DNA of 51,933 bases. Origin: Streptococcus mitis subsp. hohhotensis (GTDB lineage Bacteria > Bacillota > Bacilli > Lactobacillales > Streptococcaceae). The stretch's first letter is position 1; each line of letters begins with the position of its first letter. The stretch covers positions 1-51,933 of the forward strand of contig NZ_JPFZ01000015.1 of NCBI RefSeq assembly GCF_000722775.1, in the 5' to 3' direction. Shown one piece after another: positions 44,883-51,933 of this stretch. A model generated the notes under the pieces. The model saw only the letters and a program-made list of their open reading frames with translations. It searched no databases and was not told where the DNA came from. The position numbers were made by a program, and so were the translations under genes.

Positions 44883-46204
44883 TCAAATTCCCTCTTAAAT
44901 CTAATAATTTGTCTAAATGTACTGCCTTCCATCTCTGTTTCTAAAATGATGTTGTTGTACTTATCTAGTAGTTCTTTCACATTATTTAATCCGACTCCGC
45001 GATTTCTTCCCTTAGTGGAGAATCCTAAAGCAAATAGATCTCCTGAAGGAGTCATCGTCATTTTACATGAATTCTGAATCACAATAACTGTTTCAGTTTC
45101 CATCTTAATAACTGCTACTTCCATCTGCTTTTTATAACTATCAGCCGATCCTTCGACAGCATTATTCAATAAAACGCTCATGATACGAACCAAATCCAAT
45201 AGTTCAATTGGGAGCTTGGTAATCGTATCTTTTACTTCCAGTGTAAACTCTACACCATTATTTCGAGCATAGACAATTGACTGTGCAACCAAACTTCGTA
45301 AAGCTGAATCTTCTATATTGTTCAAATCAAAGTAAGTATACTTATCTGAACGCAGTTTATGATTTGCTTTGACCAAAACTTCATTGTAAATTCTGTCAAT
45401 TTCCTGTAAATCACCACTGTCAATTGCCATCTGCATACTGACAAGCATCCCAGCATAATCATGTCGAAAACCACGGATTTCATTATACAAGCCAACAATT
45501 TCATCTGTATAATTCTGTAAATGTTTCTGTTCAAATTTCTTCTGCTTCAAAGCAATCTCTTTCTCCATTTGTTCTTTATGCGAATTCATTGCAAAAAAGG
45601 TCAAAAGTAGAGAAATAAAGACAATAGATGATAAAATACTTCCAAAACTATTCAAATGTTTAATCGTACTTACCATATCTGAAACGAAAGATACAATATG
45701 GAGCAGTAGTAAAGCAAAAAATACTTTTTTCAAGAAATGATAAAGGTAATCTTTGTCAAAATAGTTCAGTTCCAAATGGAAGTAACGAATGATTGTTACG
45801 ATAACGATATAAGTCAACACCGTTACAGCGAAAAAGAATAAGCCATAATATTGTAAAACAAAATTGTCTCCTGTTATAGAGGAGAAAGTTACGGACAGAA
45901 AGTTATGAGTGCTCTCATATAAAAGAGATAGTAGTAAACTTAGGAATAGTCCTCTATCCCTCTCATACTGTTTAATCCATCGAAAATAGAAATATAATCC
46001 CAAAGGAAATAAAAATCTTGCAATCCCTAACCCATCTAAATATAGGAGGTAAAAAGGAAGTTCAAGTACTGCTTCTACTAGTAATGTATAGATACCAAAA
46101 ACATATAGTTCCTTTGCTTTTATTTGACCTTTACAAATTAAACGGTAACTATGACTAATAATAAAAAAATATAATATAAAATCTACTACTAAGAAAAAAT
46201 TCAT
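44879..46204 (-). CDS. comD: Competence-stimulating peptide receptor kinase ComD
   Basis: A 441-residue HPK10-type histidine kinase. Six or seven N-terminal transmembrane helices (about 1-205) form the peptide receptor. The phospho-His248 is in GFRHDYAGML. The N-box is near 340 (MSVLLNNAVEGS) and the G-box contains GRNRGVGLNNV. The membrane domain is the most variable part among pherotypes and must match the CSP encoded just upstream. It starts 12 bp after comC and overlaps comE. Confidence 0.96.
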   Translation of the reverse strand: MNFFLVVDFILYFFIISHSYRLICKGQIKAKELYVFGIYTLLVEAVLELPFYLLYLDGLGIARFLFPLGLYFYFRWIKQYERDRGLFLSLLLSLLYESTHNFLSVTFSSITGDNFVLQYYGLFFFAVTVLTYIVIVTIIRYFHLELNYFDKDYLYHFLKKVFFALLLLHIVSFVSDMVSTIKHLNSFGSILSSIVFISLLLTFFAMNSHKEQMEKEIALKQKKFEQKHLQNYTDEIVGLYNEIRGFRHDYAGMLVSMQMAIDSGDLQEIDRIYNEVLVKANHKLRSDKYTYFDLNNIEDSALRSLVAQSIVYARNNGVEFTLEVKDTITKLPIELLDLVRIMSVLLNNAVEGSADSYKKQMEVAVIKMETETVIVIQNSCKMTMTPSGDLFALGFSTKGRNRGVGLNNVKELLDKYNNIILETEMEGSTFRQIIRFKREFE

Positions 46205-46216
46205 TCTGACACTTCC

Positions 46217-46339
46217 TTATCTTCTTTTAAAGAAATTAAGTAAACTATTACTTGTTTTTCTTATTTCCCCACCTTTAATCTTTTGCAAGTCTTTTTCCTT
46301 CAAGGCTACAAACTGTTCCAATTTAACTGTATTTTTCAT
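46217..46339 (-). CDS. comC: Competence-stimulating peptide precursor ComC
   Basis: A 40-residue double-glycine-leader peptide. The leader [20 protein letters not shown] plus IKGG is the standard mitis-group form, cut after Gly-Gly by ComAB. The predicted mature pheromone is the 16-mer [16 protein letters not shown], which starts with Glu and ends with a basic cluster as CSPs do. It differs from pneumococcal CSP-1 and CSP-2 and resembles S. mitis peptides. GAGGAG lies 8 nt upstream of the ATG. The promoter has tandem ComE sites, giving positive autoregulation. Confidence 0.96.
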   Translation of the reverse strand: MKNTVKLEQFVALKEKDLQKIKGGEIRKTSNSLLNFFKRR

Positions 46340-46387
46340 AATAAAATCTCCTCAATGTTTTTTCTTGTAAGCTAACTTACAAAAACT

Positions 46388-46453
46388 ATTATACAAAATG
46401 GAATTTCGTTTTATATAAAATTCTCTCAACTGTCATTTTTTTTCCTCAAGTGT
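46388..46453 (-). promoter_or_regulatory. comCDE promoter with tandem ComE-binding repeats
   Basis: On the minus strand ACACTTGAG (46453-46445), 11 bp, ACAGTTGAG (46433-46425), then a TATAAT -10 (46393-46388). The direct repeats match the ComE site consensus and lie about 31 bp upstream of the -10, replacing a -35. Confidence 0.9.
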
Positions 46454-46462
46454 ACTTTTTTA

Positions 46463-46490
46463 AGAAAAAAGCCGGGAAAATTCCCAGCTT
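46463..46490 (-). terminator. Terminator after tRNA-Arg, upstream of comC
   Basis: On the minus strand AAGCTGGGAA / TTCCCGGCTT pairs with one mismatch and is followed by TTTTCTTA. It insulates comCDE from read-through of the tRNA-Arg gene; in pneumococcus such read-through affects basal comCDE expression. Confidence 0.8.
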
Positions 46491-46501
46491 TGTTACTATA
46501 T

Positions 46502-46575
46502 TGATCCCAGCAGGATTCGAACCTGCGACCGTTCGCTTAGAAGGCGAATGCTCTATCCAGCTGAGCTATGAGACC
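46502..46575 (-). tRNA. tRNA-Arg (anticodon TCT)
   Basis: A 74-nt cloverleaf on the minus strand. The acceptor GGTCTCA pairs with TGGGATC, the anticodon stem TTCGC/GCGAA encloses CTTCTAA, and the T-arm has GGTTCGAATCC. No encoded CCA. Its position upstream of comC is conserved in mitis-group streptococci. Confidence 0.95.
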
Positions 46576-46585
46576 TAACACAATT

Positions 46586-46614
46586 ATTCTACCAAAAATT
46601 CAATTAAAAGTCAA
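46586..46614 (-). promoter_or_regulatory. tRNA-Arg promoter
   Basis: On the minus strand TTGACT (46614-46609), a 17-bp spacer and TAGAAT (46591-46586), 11 bp before the mature tRNA 5' end. The -35 lies next to the rlmH stop codon. Confidence 0.75.
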
Positions 46615-46618
46615 TTTT

Positions 46619-47098
46619 CTATTTATGATAGGGGGAGCCTTGCTGAATCGTAAAAGCGCGATAAATTTGTTCAGCAAGAACTAGTCTCATTAACTGATGG
46701 GGCAAGGTTAAGCGACCAAAACTGACAGAAAGATTAGCTCTCTTTTTTACAGCTGATGATAATCCTAAACTCCCTCCAATAATAAAGGTAAGAGTAGAAA
46801 ATCCTTTTATAGGAGCTTCTTCTAACTGCTTACTAAATTCTTCTGAGGAGAAAGTTCTCCCTTCGATAGCCAACACAATAACGAAATCACGGTCACCAAC
46901 TTTTGATAAAATTCTCTGACCTTCTATTTCTAAAATCTTTTGATTTTCTGACTCACTGGCCTTATCTGGTGTTTTTTCATCTGCTAGCTCTATCATTTCA
47001 AGCTTAGCAAATCGAGAAATTCGTTTTGAATACTCTGTAATACCATCTTTTAAATACTTTTCTTTCAGTTTCCCAACTGTTACAACTTTAATTTTCAT
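46619..47098 (-). CDS. rlmH: 23S rRNA pseudouridine1915 N3-methyltransferase RlmH
   Basis: A 159-residue SPOUT methyltransferase that modifies pseudouridine 1915 of 23S rRNA in assembled 70S ribosomes. It has the family motifs [18 protein letters not shown] at the N-terminus, [10 protein letters not shown] (SAM-binding knot) near 105-114 and [20 protein letters not shown] ending in PYHK. It is divergent from htrA, across a 183-bp region that holds DnaA boxes and the CiaR-type htrA promoter. Confidence 0.97.
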   Translation of the reverse strand: MKIKVVTVGKLKEKYLKDGITEYSKRISRFAKLEMIELADEKTPDKASESENQKILEIEGQRILSKVGDRDFVIVLAIEGRTFSSEEFSKQLEEAPIKGFSTLTFIIGGSLGLSSAVKKRANLSVSFGRLTLPHQLMRLVLAEQIYRAFTIQQGSPYHK

Positions 47099-47134
47099 GA
47101 CTCTATTCTAACATATTCTCTATTTTTTCACATC

Positions 47135-47198
47135 TTATTCACAAAACAAAAGGTTAAATTTCACCTAGAAAATCACAGATTTTTAAAAGTTATCCACA
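47135..47198. promoter_or_regulatory. DnaA-box pair in the rlmH-htrA intergenic region
   Basis: TTATTCACA (47135-47143) and a perfect TTATCCACA (47190-47198), both on the plus strand. The perfect box lies 21 bp upstream of the CiaR repeat of htrA. This is 2 kb outside the main oriC boxes. Confidence 0.65.
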
Positions 47199-47218
47199 AT
47201 TTGTGAAAAACTTTTGTG

Positions 47219-48463
<1,245 letters not shown>

Positions 48464-48471
48464 TTGACATC

Positions 48472-48493
48472 TATGTAAAGAAAGCTTTACATA
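48472..48493. repeat. Perfect 9-bp inverted repeat between htrA and parB
   Basis: TATGTAAAG (48472-48480) and CTTTACATA (48485-48493) around AAAG. No T-run follows, so it does not look like a terminator. A TAGAAT (48514-48519) sits one base before the parB ATG and could be a -10 with a leaderless start. Confidence 0.55.
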
Positions 48494-48520
48494 AGAGAAA
48501 AGATGTGTTAGTGTAGAATC

Positions 48521-49279
48521 ATGGAAAAATTTGAAATGATTTCTATCACAGATATACAAAAAAATCCCTATCAACCTCGAAAAGAATTTGATGGAGAAAA
48601 ACTAGATGAACTAGCACAGTCTATCAAAGAAAATGGGGTCATTCAACCGATTATTGTTCGTCAATCTCCTGTTATTGGTTATGAAATCCTTGCAGGAGAG
48701 AGACGCTATCGGGCTTCACTTTTAGCTGGTCTAACGTCTATCCCAGCTGTTGTTAAACAGCTTTCAGATCAAGAGATGATGGTCCAGTCCATCATTGAAA
48801 ATTTGCAAAGAGAAAATTTAAATCCAATAGAAGAAGCACGCGCCTATGAATCTCTTGTAGAGAAAGGATTTACCCATGCTGAAATTGCAGATAAAATGGG
48901 CAAGTCTCGTCCATATATCAGCAACTCCATTCGTTTGCTTTCCTTGCCAGATGCTATCCTCTCAGAAGTAGAAAATGGCAAACTATCACAAGCTCATGCG
49001 CGTTCTCTAGTTGGGTTGAATAAGGAACAACAAGACTATTTCTTTCAACGAATTATAGAAGAAGACATTTCTGTAAGGAAGTTAGAAGCTCTTCTGACAG
49101 AGAAAAAACAAAAGAAACTGCAAAAAAATGATCATTTCATACAAAATGAAGAAGAACAGTTAAAAAAACTACTCGGATTAGATGTAGAAATCAAAATGTC
49201 TAAAAAAGATAATGGAAAAATCATTATTTCTTTTTCAAATCAAGAAGAATACAGTAGAATTATCAACAGCCTGAAATAA
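48521..49279 (+). CDS. parB: Chromosome partitioning protein ParB (Spo0J)
   Basis: A 252-residue ParB. The N-terminal CTP-binding domain has NPYQPRKEFD and GERRYRA (box II) near 67-73. The central helix-turn-helix has HAEIADKMGKSRPYISNSIRLL, and the C-terminal domain dimerises. It binds parS (two copies are in this window) and loads SMC. No ParA partner is encoded nearby, as is usual for streptococci. No Shine-Dalgarno precedes the ATG, so translation may rely on htrA transcript features or on a leaderless mRNA. A terminator hairpin overlaps its 3' end. Confidence 0.96.
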   Translation: MEKFEMISITDIQKNPYQPRKEFDGEKLDELAQSIKENGVIQPIIVRQSPVIGYEILAGERRYRASLLAGLTSIPAVVKQLSDQEMMVQSIIENLQRENLNPIEEARAYESLVEKGFTHAEIADKMGKSRPYISNSIRLLSLPDAILSEVENGKLSQAHARSLVGLNKEQQDYFFQRIIEEDISVRKLEALLTEKKQKKLQKNDHFIQNEEEQLKKLLGLDVEIKMSKKDNGKIIISFSNQEEYSRIINSLK

Positions 49280-49299
49280 GGCTGTTCTTTTATTTTTTT
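49265..49299 (+). terminator. parB terminator
   Basis: AACAGCC (49265-49271) and GGCTGTT (49280-49286), followed by CTTTTATTTTTTT. The parB stop codon is in the loop. Confidence 0.85.
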
Positions 49300-49310
49300 A
49301 TCTCACAAGG

Positions 49311-49426
49311 TTATCCACTATTTTTTTCAATAAAAAGCTTAATAAATCAATAGCTTCTGTTTTTATCCCCAACCTGTGGATAAAACTTGGCCACATTGTG
49401 GATTATTTTTCACAGCTTGTGGAAAA
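49311..49426. other. oriC: DnaA-box cluster upstream of dnaA
   Basis: Five DnaA-box matches lie in the parB-dnaA gap: TTATCCACT (49311-49319, plus), TTATCCCCA (49363-49371, plus), TTATCCACA (49375-49383, minus, perfect), TAATCCACA (49397-49405, minus) and TTTTCCACA (49418-49426, minus). The surrounding DNA is AT-rich. With the dnaA-dnaN cluster this is the bipartite origin expected beside dnaA. Confidence 0.9.
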
Positions 49427-49448
49427 TTCTTTTTCTCTATGGTAAAAT
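49420..49448 (+). promoter_or_regulatory. dnaA promoter
   Basis: TAAAAT (49443-49448) with an upstream TGG extension. The -35 position (TGGAAA, 49420-49425) overlaps the last DnaA box, so DnaA autorepression is expected. Confidence 0.65.
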
Positions 49449-49491
49449 AGGTCTAGTATTAAACTTTTAAATAGTAAAGGAGGAGAAAGGA

Positions 49492-50853
49492 TTGAAAGAA
49501 AAACAATTTTGGAATCGTATATTAGAATTTGCTCAAGAAAGACTGACTCGATCCATGTATGATTTCTATGCTATTCAAGCTGAACTCATCAAGGTAGAGG
49601 ACAATGTTGCCACTATATTTTTACCACGATCTGAAATGGAAATGGTCTGGGAAAAACAACTAAAAGATATTATTGTAGTTGCTGGATTTGAAATTTATGA
49701 TGCTGAAATAACTCCCCACTATATTTTCACTAAACCTCAAGATACGACTATCTCACAAGTTGAAGAAGCTACAAATTCAACTCTTTATGACTATAGTCCA
49801 AAGTTAGCATCTATTCCTTATTCGGATACTGGGTTAAAAGAAAAGTATACCTTTGATAATTTTATTCAAGGAGATGGAAATGTTTGGGCAGTATCAGCCG
49901 CTTTGGCTGTCTCTGAAGATTTAGCTCTGACCTATAACCCTCTTTTTATCTATGGAGGACCTGGTCTTGGTAAGACTCACCTGTTAAACGCTATTGGAAA
50001 TGAAATTCTAAAAAATATTCCAAATGCGCGTGTCAAATACATACCTGCTGAAAGCTTTATTAATGACTTTCTTGATCACTTAAGGCTTGGGGAAATGGAA
50101 AAATTTAAAAAAACCTATCGTAGTCTTGATCTTTTGTTAATCGATGATATCCAGTCACTCAGCGGAAAAAAAGTTGCAACTCAAGAAGAATTTTTCAATA
50201 CTTTTAATGCCCTTCATGACAAGCAAAAACAGATTGTCCTAACCAGTGATCGTAGTCCAAAACATCTAGAAGGTCTCGAGGAGAGGCTTGTCACGCGCTT
50301 TAGTTGGGGATTGACACAAACTATCACACCCCCTGACTTTGAAACACGTATTGCCATTTTACAAAGTAAAACAGAACATTTAGGCTACAATTTCCAAAGT
50401 GATACTCTAGAATACCTAGCTGGGCAATTTGATTCAAATGTTCGAGATCTTGAGGGAGCCATCAACGACATCACTTTAATTGCCCGAGTAAAAAAAATCA
50501 AGGATATCACTATTGATATTGCTGCAGAAGCCATTAGAGCTCGCAAACAAGATGTTAGCCAAATGCTCGTCATCCCAATTGATAAAATCCAAAATGAAGT
50601 CGGTAACTTTTATGGTGTCAGCGTCAAAGAAATGAAGGGAAGCAGACGCCTTCAAAATATCGTTTTGGCCCGTCAAGTAGCCATGTATTTATCTAGAGAA
50701 CTAACAGATAATAGTCTTCCAAAAATTGGGAAGGAATTTGGTGGAAAAGATCATACAACAGTCATTCATGCCCATGCAAAAATTAAATCTTTGATTGATG
50801 AAGACGATAATTTACGTTTAGAAATTGAATCAATCAAAAAGAAAATAAAATAA
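49492..50853 (+). CDS. dnaA: Chromosomal replication initiator DnaA
   Basis: A 453-residue AAA+ initiator. Domain I (about 1-80) is followed by a short linker. The AAA+ domain III has Walker A GGPGLGKT (155-162), Walker [11 protein letters not shown] and the arginine-finger region. The C-terminal DNA-binding domain IV has the DnaA signature [16 protein letters not shown]. The start codon is TTG with a strong AAAGGAGGAG upstream. The gene is flanked on both sides by DnaA-box clusters. Confidence 0.98.
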   Translation: MKEKQFWNRILEFAQERLTRSMYDFYAIQAELIKVEDNVATIFLPRSEMEMVWEKQLKDIIVVAGFEIYDAEITPHYIFTKPQDTTISQVEEATNSTLYDYSPKLASIPYSDTGLKEKYTFDNFIQGDGNVWAVSAALAVSEDLALTYNPLFIYGGPGLGKTHLLNAIGNEILKNIPNARVKYIPAESFINDFLDHLRLGEMEKFKKTYRSLDLLLIDDIQSLSGKKVATQEEFFNTFNALHDKQKQIVLTSDRSPKHLEGLEERLVTRFSWGLTQTITPPDFETRIAILQSKTEHLGYNFQSDTLEYLAGQFDSNVRDLEGAINDITLIARVKKIKDITIDIAAEAIRARKQDVSQMLVIPIDKIQNEVGNFYGVSVKEMKGSRRLQNIVLARQVAMYLSRELTDNSLPKIGKEFGGKDHTTVIHAHAKIKSLIDEDDNLRLEIESIKKKIK

Positions 50854-51011
50854 CTTGTGGATAACTTTCGCTTTTTTATCTTTTTTATCCACATTTTTTA
50901 AACAAGCCAAAAAACTTGATATGACTTGTTTAAAGTCTGTTTTCCACAGATTTCACAGACTCTATTATTACTATTATCCTTCTAATACTAAAAATAAATA
51001 AAGGAGAATCC
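50854..51011. other. dnaA-dnaN intergenic DnaA-box cluster
   Basis: DnaA boxes: TTATCCACA at 50856-50864 (minus, perfect), TTATCCACA at 50885-50893 (plus, perfect) and TTTTCCACA at 50940-50948 (plus). A 9-bp inverted repeat TTAAACAAG / CTTGTTTAA (50898-50906 and 50925-50933) lies between them and may be the dnaA terminator. The dnaN ribosome site AAGGAG ends the region. Confidence 0.85.
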
Positions 51012-51933
51012 ATGATTCATTTTTCAATTAATAAAAATTTATTTCTACAAGCCTTAAATACAACTAAAAGAGCTATTAGTTCTAAAAATGCCATTCCTAT
51101 TTTATCAACTGTCAAAATTGACGTGACCAATGAAGGTGTTACTTTAATTGGTTCAAATGGTCAAATTTCAATTGAAAATTTTATTTCTCAAAAAAATGAA
51201 GATGCTGGTCTATTAATTACTTCTTTAGGTTCGATCCTTCTTGAAGCTTCTTTCTTTATCAATGTGGTATCTAGTCTACCTGATGTGATTCTTGATTTTA
51301 AAGAAATTGAACAAAATCAAATTGTTTTAACCAGCGGCAAATCAGAAATTACCTTAAAAGGAAAAGATAGCGAACAGTATCCACGAATCCAAGAAATTTC
51401 AGCAAGCACTCCTTTGGTTCTTGAAACAAAATTACTCAAGAAAATTATCAATGAAACAGCTTTTGCTGCAAGTACACAAGAGAGTCGTCCAATTTTGACA
51501 GGTGTTCATTTTGTATTGAGTCAACACAAGGAGCTAAAAACAGTGGCAACAGACTCTCATCGTCTAAGCCAGAAAAAATTAACGCTTGAAAAAAATAGTG
51601 ATGATTTTGATGTCGTGATTCCTAGCCGTTCTCTACGCGAATTTTCAGCAGTATTTACAGACGATATTGAAACTGTAGAGATTTTCTTTGCCAATAACCA
51701 AATCCTCTTTAGAAGCGAAAATATTAGCTTCTATACTCGTTTGTTAGAAGGTAACTATCCTGATACAGATCGTTTGATTCCAACAGACTTTAACACTACA
51801 ATTACTTTTGATGTGGTAAACTTACGCCAGTCAATGGAACGTGCTCGTCTTTTATCAAGTGCGACTCAAAATGGTACTGTGAAACTTGAAATTAAAAATG
51901 GGATTGTTAGCGCCCATGTTCACTCTCCAGAAG
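51012..51933 (+). CDS. dnaN: DNA polymerase III beta subunit (sliding clamp), 5' part
   Basis: The first 307 codons of the beta clamp are visible; the gene continues past the right edge (the family is about 378 residues). The start MIHFSINKNLFLQALNTTKRAISSKNAIPIL and the domain-1 and domain-2 patterns (PRIQEISAS; FAASTQESRPILTGVHF; TDSHRLS) match streptococcal DnaN. AAGGAG lies 5-6 nt before the ATG. No frameshift in the visible part. The clamp tethers the replicative polymerase and many repair proteins. Confidence 0.98.
   Translation, partial: MIHFSINKNLFLQALNTTKRAISSKNAIPILSTVKIDVTNEGVTLIGSNGQISIENFISQKNEDAGLLITSLGSILLEASFFINVVSSLPDVILDFKEIEQNQIVLTSGKSEITLKGKDSEQYPRIQEISASTPLVLETKLLKKIINETAFAASTQESRPILTGVHFVLSQHKELKTVATDSHRLSQKKLTLEKNSDDFDVVIPSRSLREFSAVFTDDIETVEIFFANNQILFRSENISFYTRLLEGNYPDTDRLIPTDFNTTITFDVVNLRQSMERARLLSSATQNGTVKLEIKNGIVSAHVHSPE

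Overview
The window is the origin-proximal chromosome of a mitis-group Streptococcus, most likely S. mitis or a very close relative of S. pneumoniae. The evidence is low G+C, a clpC-to-dnaN gene order that I recall as the pneumococcal one, a choline-binding CbpD, ComX (cin-box), WalR, CiaR and ComE promoter motifs, and a comC gene. The predicted mature competence peptide, [16 protein letters not shown], is not either of the two common pneumococcal pherotypes and looks like an S. mitis one. Species is inferred from gene content and motifs only. No IS element, CRISPR array, prophage, BOX or RUP repeat was recognised, and no stretch over about 300 bases is without a gene.

Layout. (1) 1-2.9 kb is an accessory block: the first 33 codons of a gene whose N-terminus resembles the AvrD family, then a NarL/LuxR-type response regulator and a ComP-like sensor kinase that is split into a membrane half and a kinase half, probably by a 1-nt homopolymer frameshift. 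A C-terminal scrap of a tRNA-dihydrouridine synthase marks the junction with the core chromosome. (2) 2.9-7.2 kb: a WalR-box lipoprotein, a small membrane protein, and ctsR-clpC behind a CtsR operator. (3) 7.2-10.3 kb: a thiamine-precursor ABC operon under a TPP riboswitch with an intrinsic terminator. (4) 10.3-18.3 kb: cbpD (cin-box), veg, dnaB, rplI, the c-di-AMP phosphodiesterase, hpf, and comFA-comFC (cin-box). (5) 18.3-24 kb: yigZ, a PH-domain protein, cysK, rpsB-tsf, and the WalR-controlled cell-wall protein pcsB. (6) 24-31.8 kb: mreCD, the ECF transporter module, pgsA, rodZ and two M16 peptidase homologues; ecfA1 carries a 1-nt deletion in a T-tract. (7) 31.9-43.9 kb: yaaA-recF, guaB, trpS, an ABC-F ATPase, a YfhO membrane protein, and a YhgE/Pip protein divergent from its probable TetR repressor. 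(8) 43.9-51.9 kb: tRNA-Asn and tRNA-Glu, comCDE, tRNA-Arg, rlmH, htrA, parB, oriC, dnaA and the start of dnaN.

How the parts fit. Much of the window serves chromosome replication and segregation (dnaA, dnaN, recF, dnaB, parB, DnaA-box clusters and two ParB-binding parS palindromes inside ecfA1 and yfhO), cell-wall growth (pcsB, mreCD, rodZ, htrA), and natural competence (comCDE, plus the late genes comFA, comFC and cbpD). The most novel region is the left edge, a candidate small-molecule signalling locus. Two coding sequences, the sensor kinase and ecfA1, are each one T short in a homopolymer. Either both are real mutations or the consensus under-calls homopolymers, and this matters for reading the locus.
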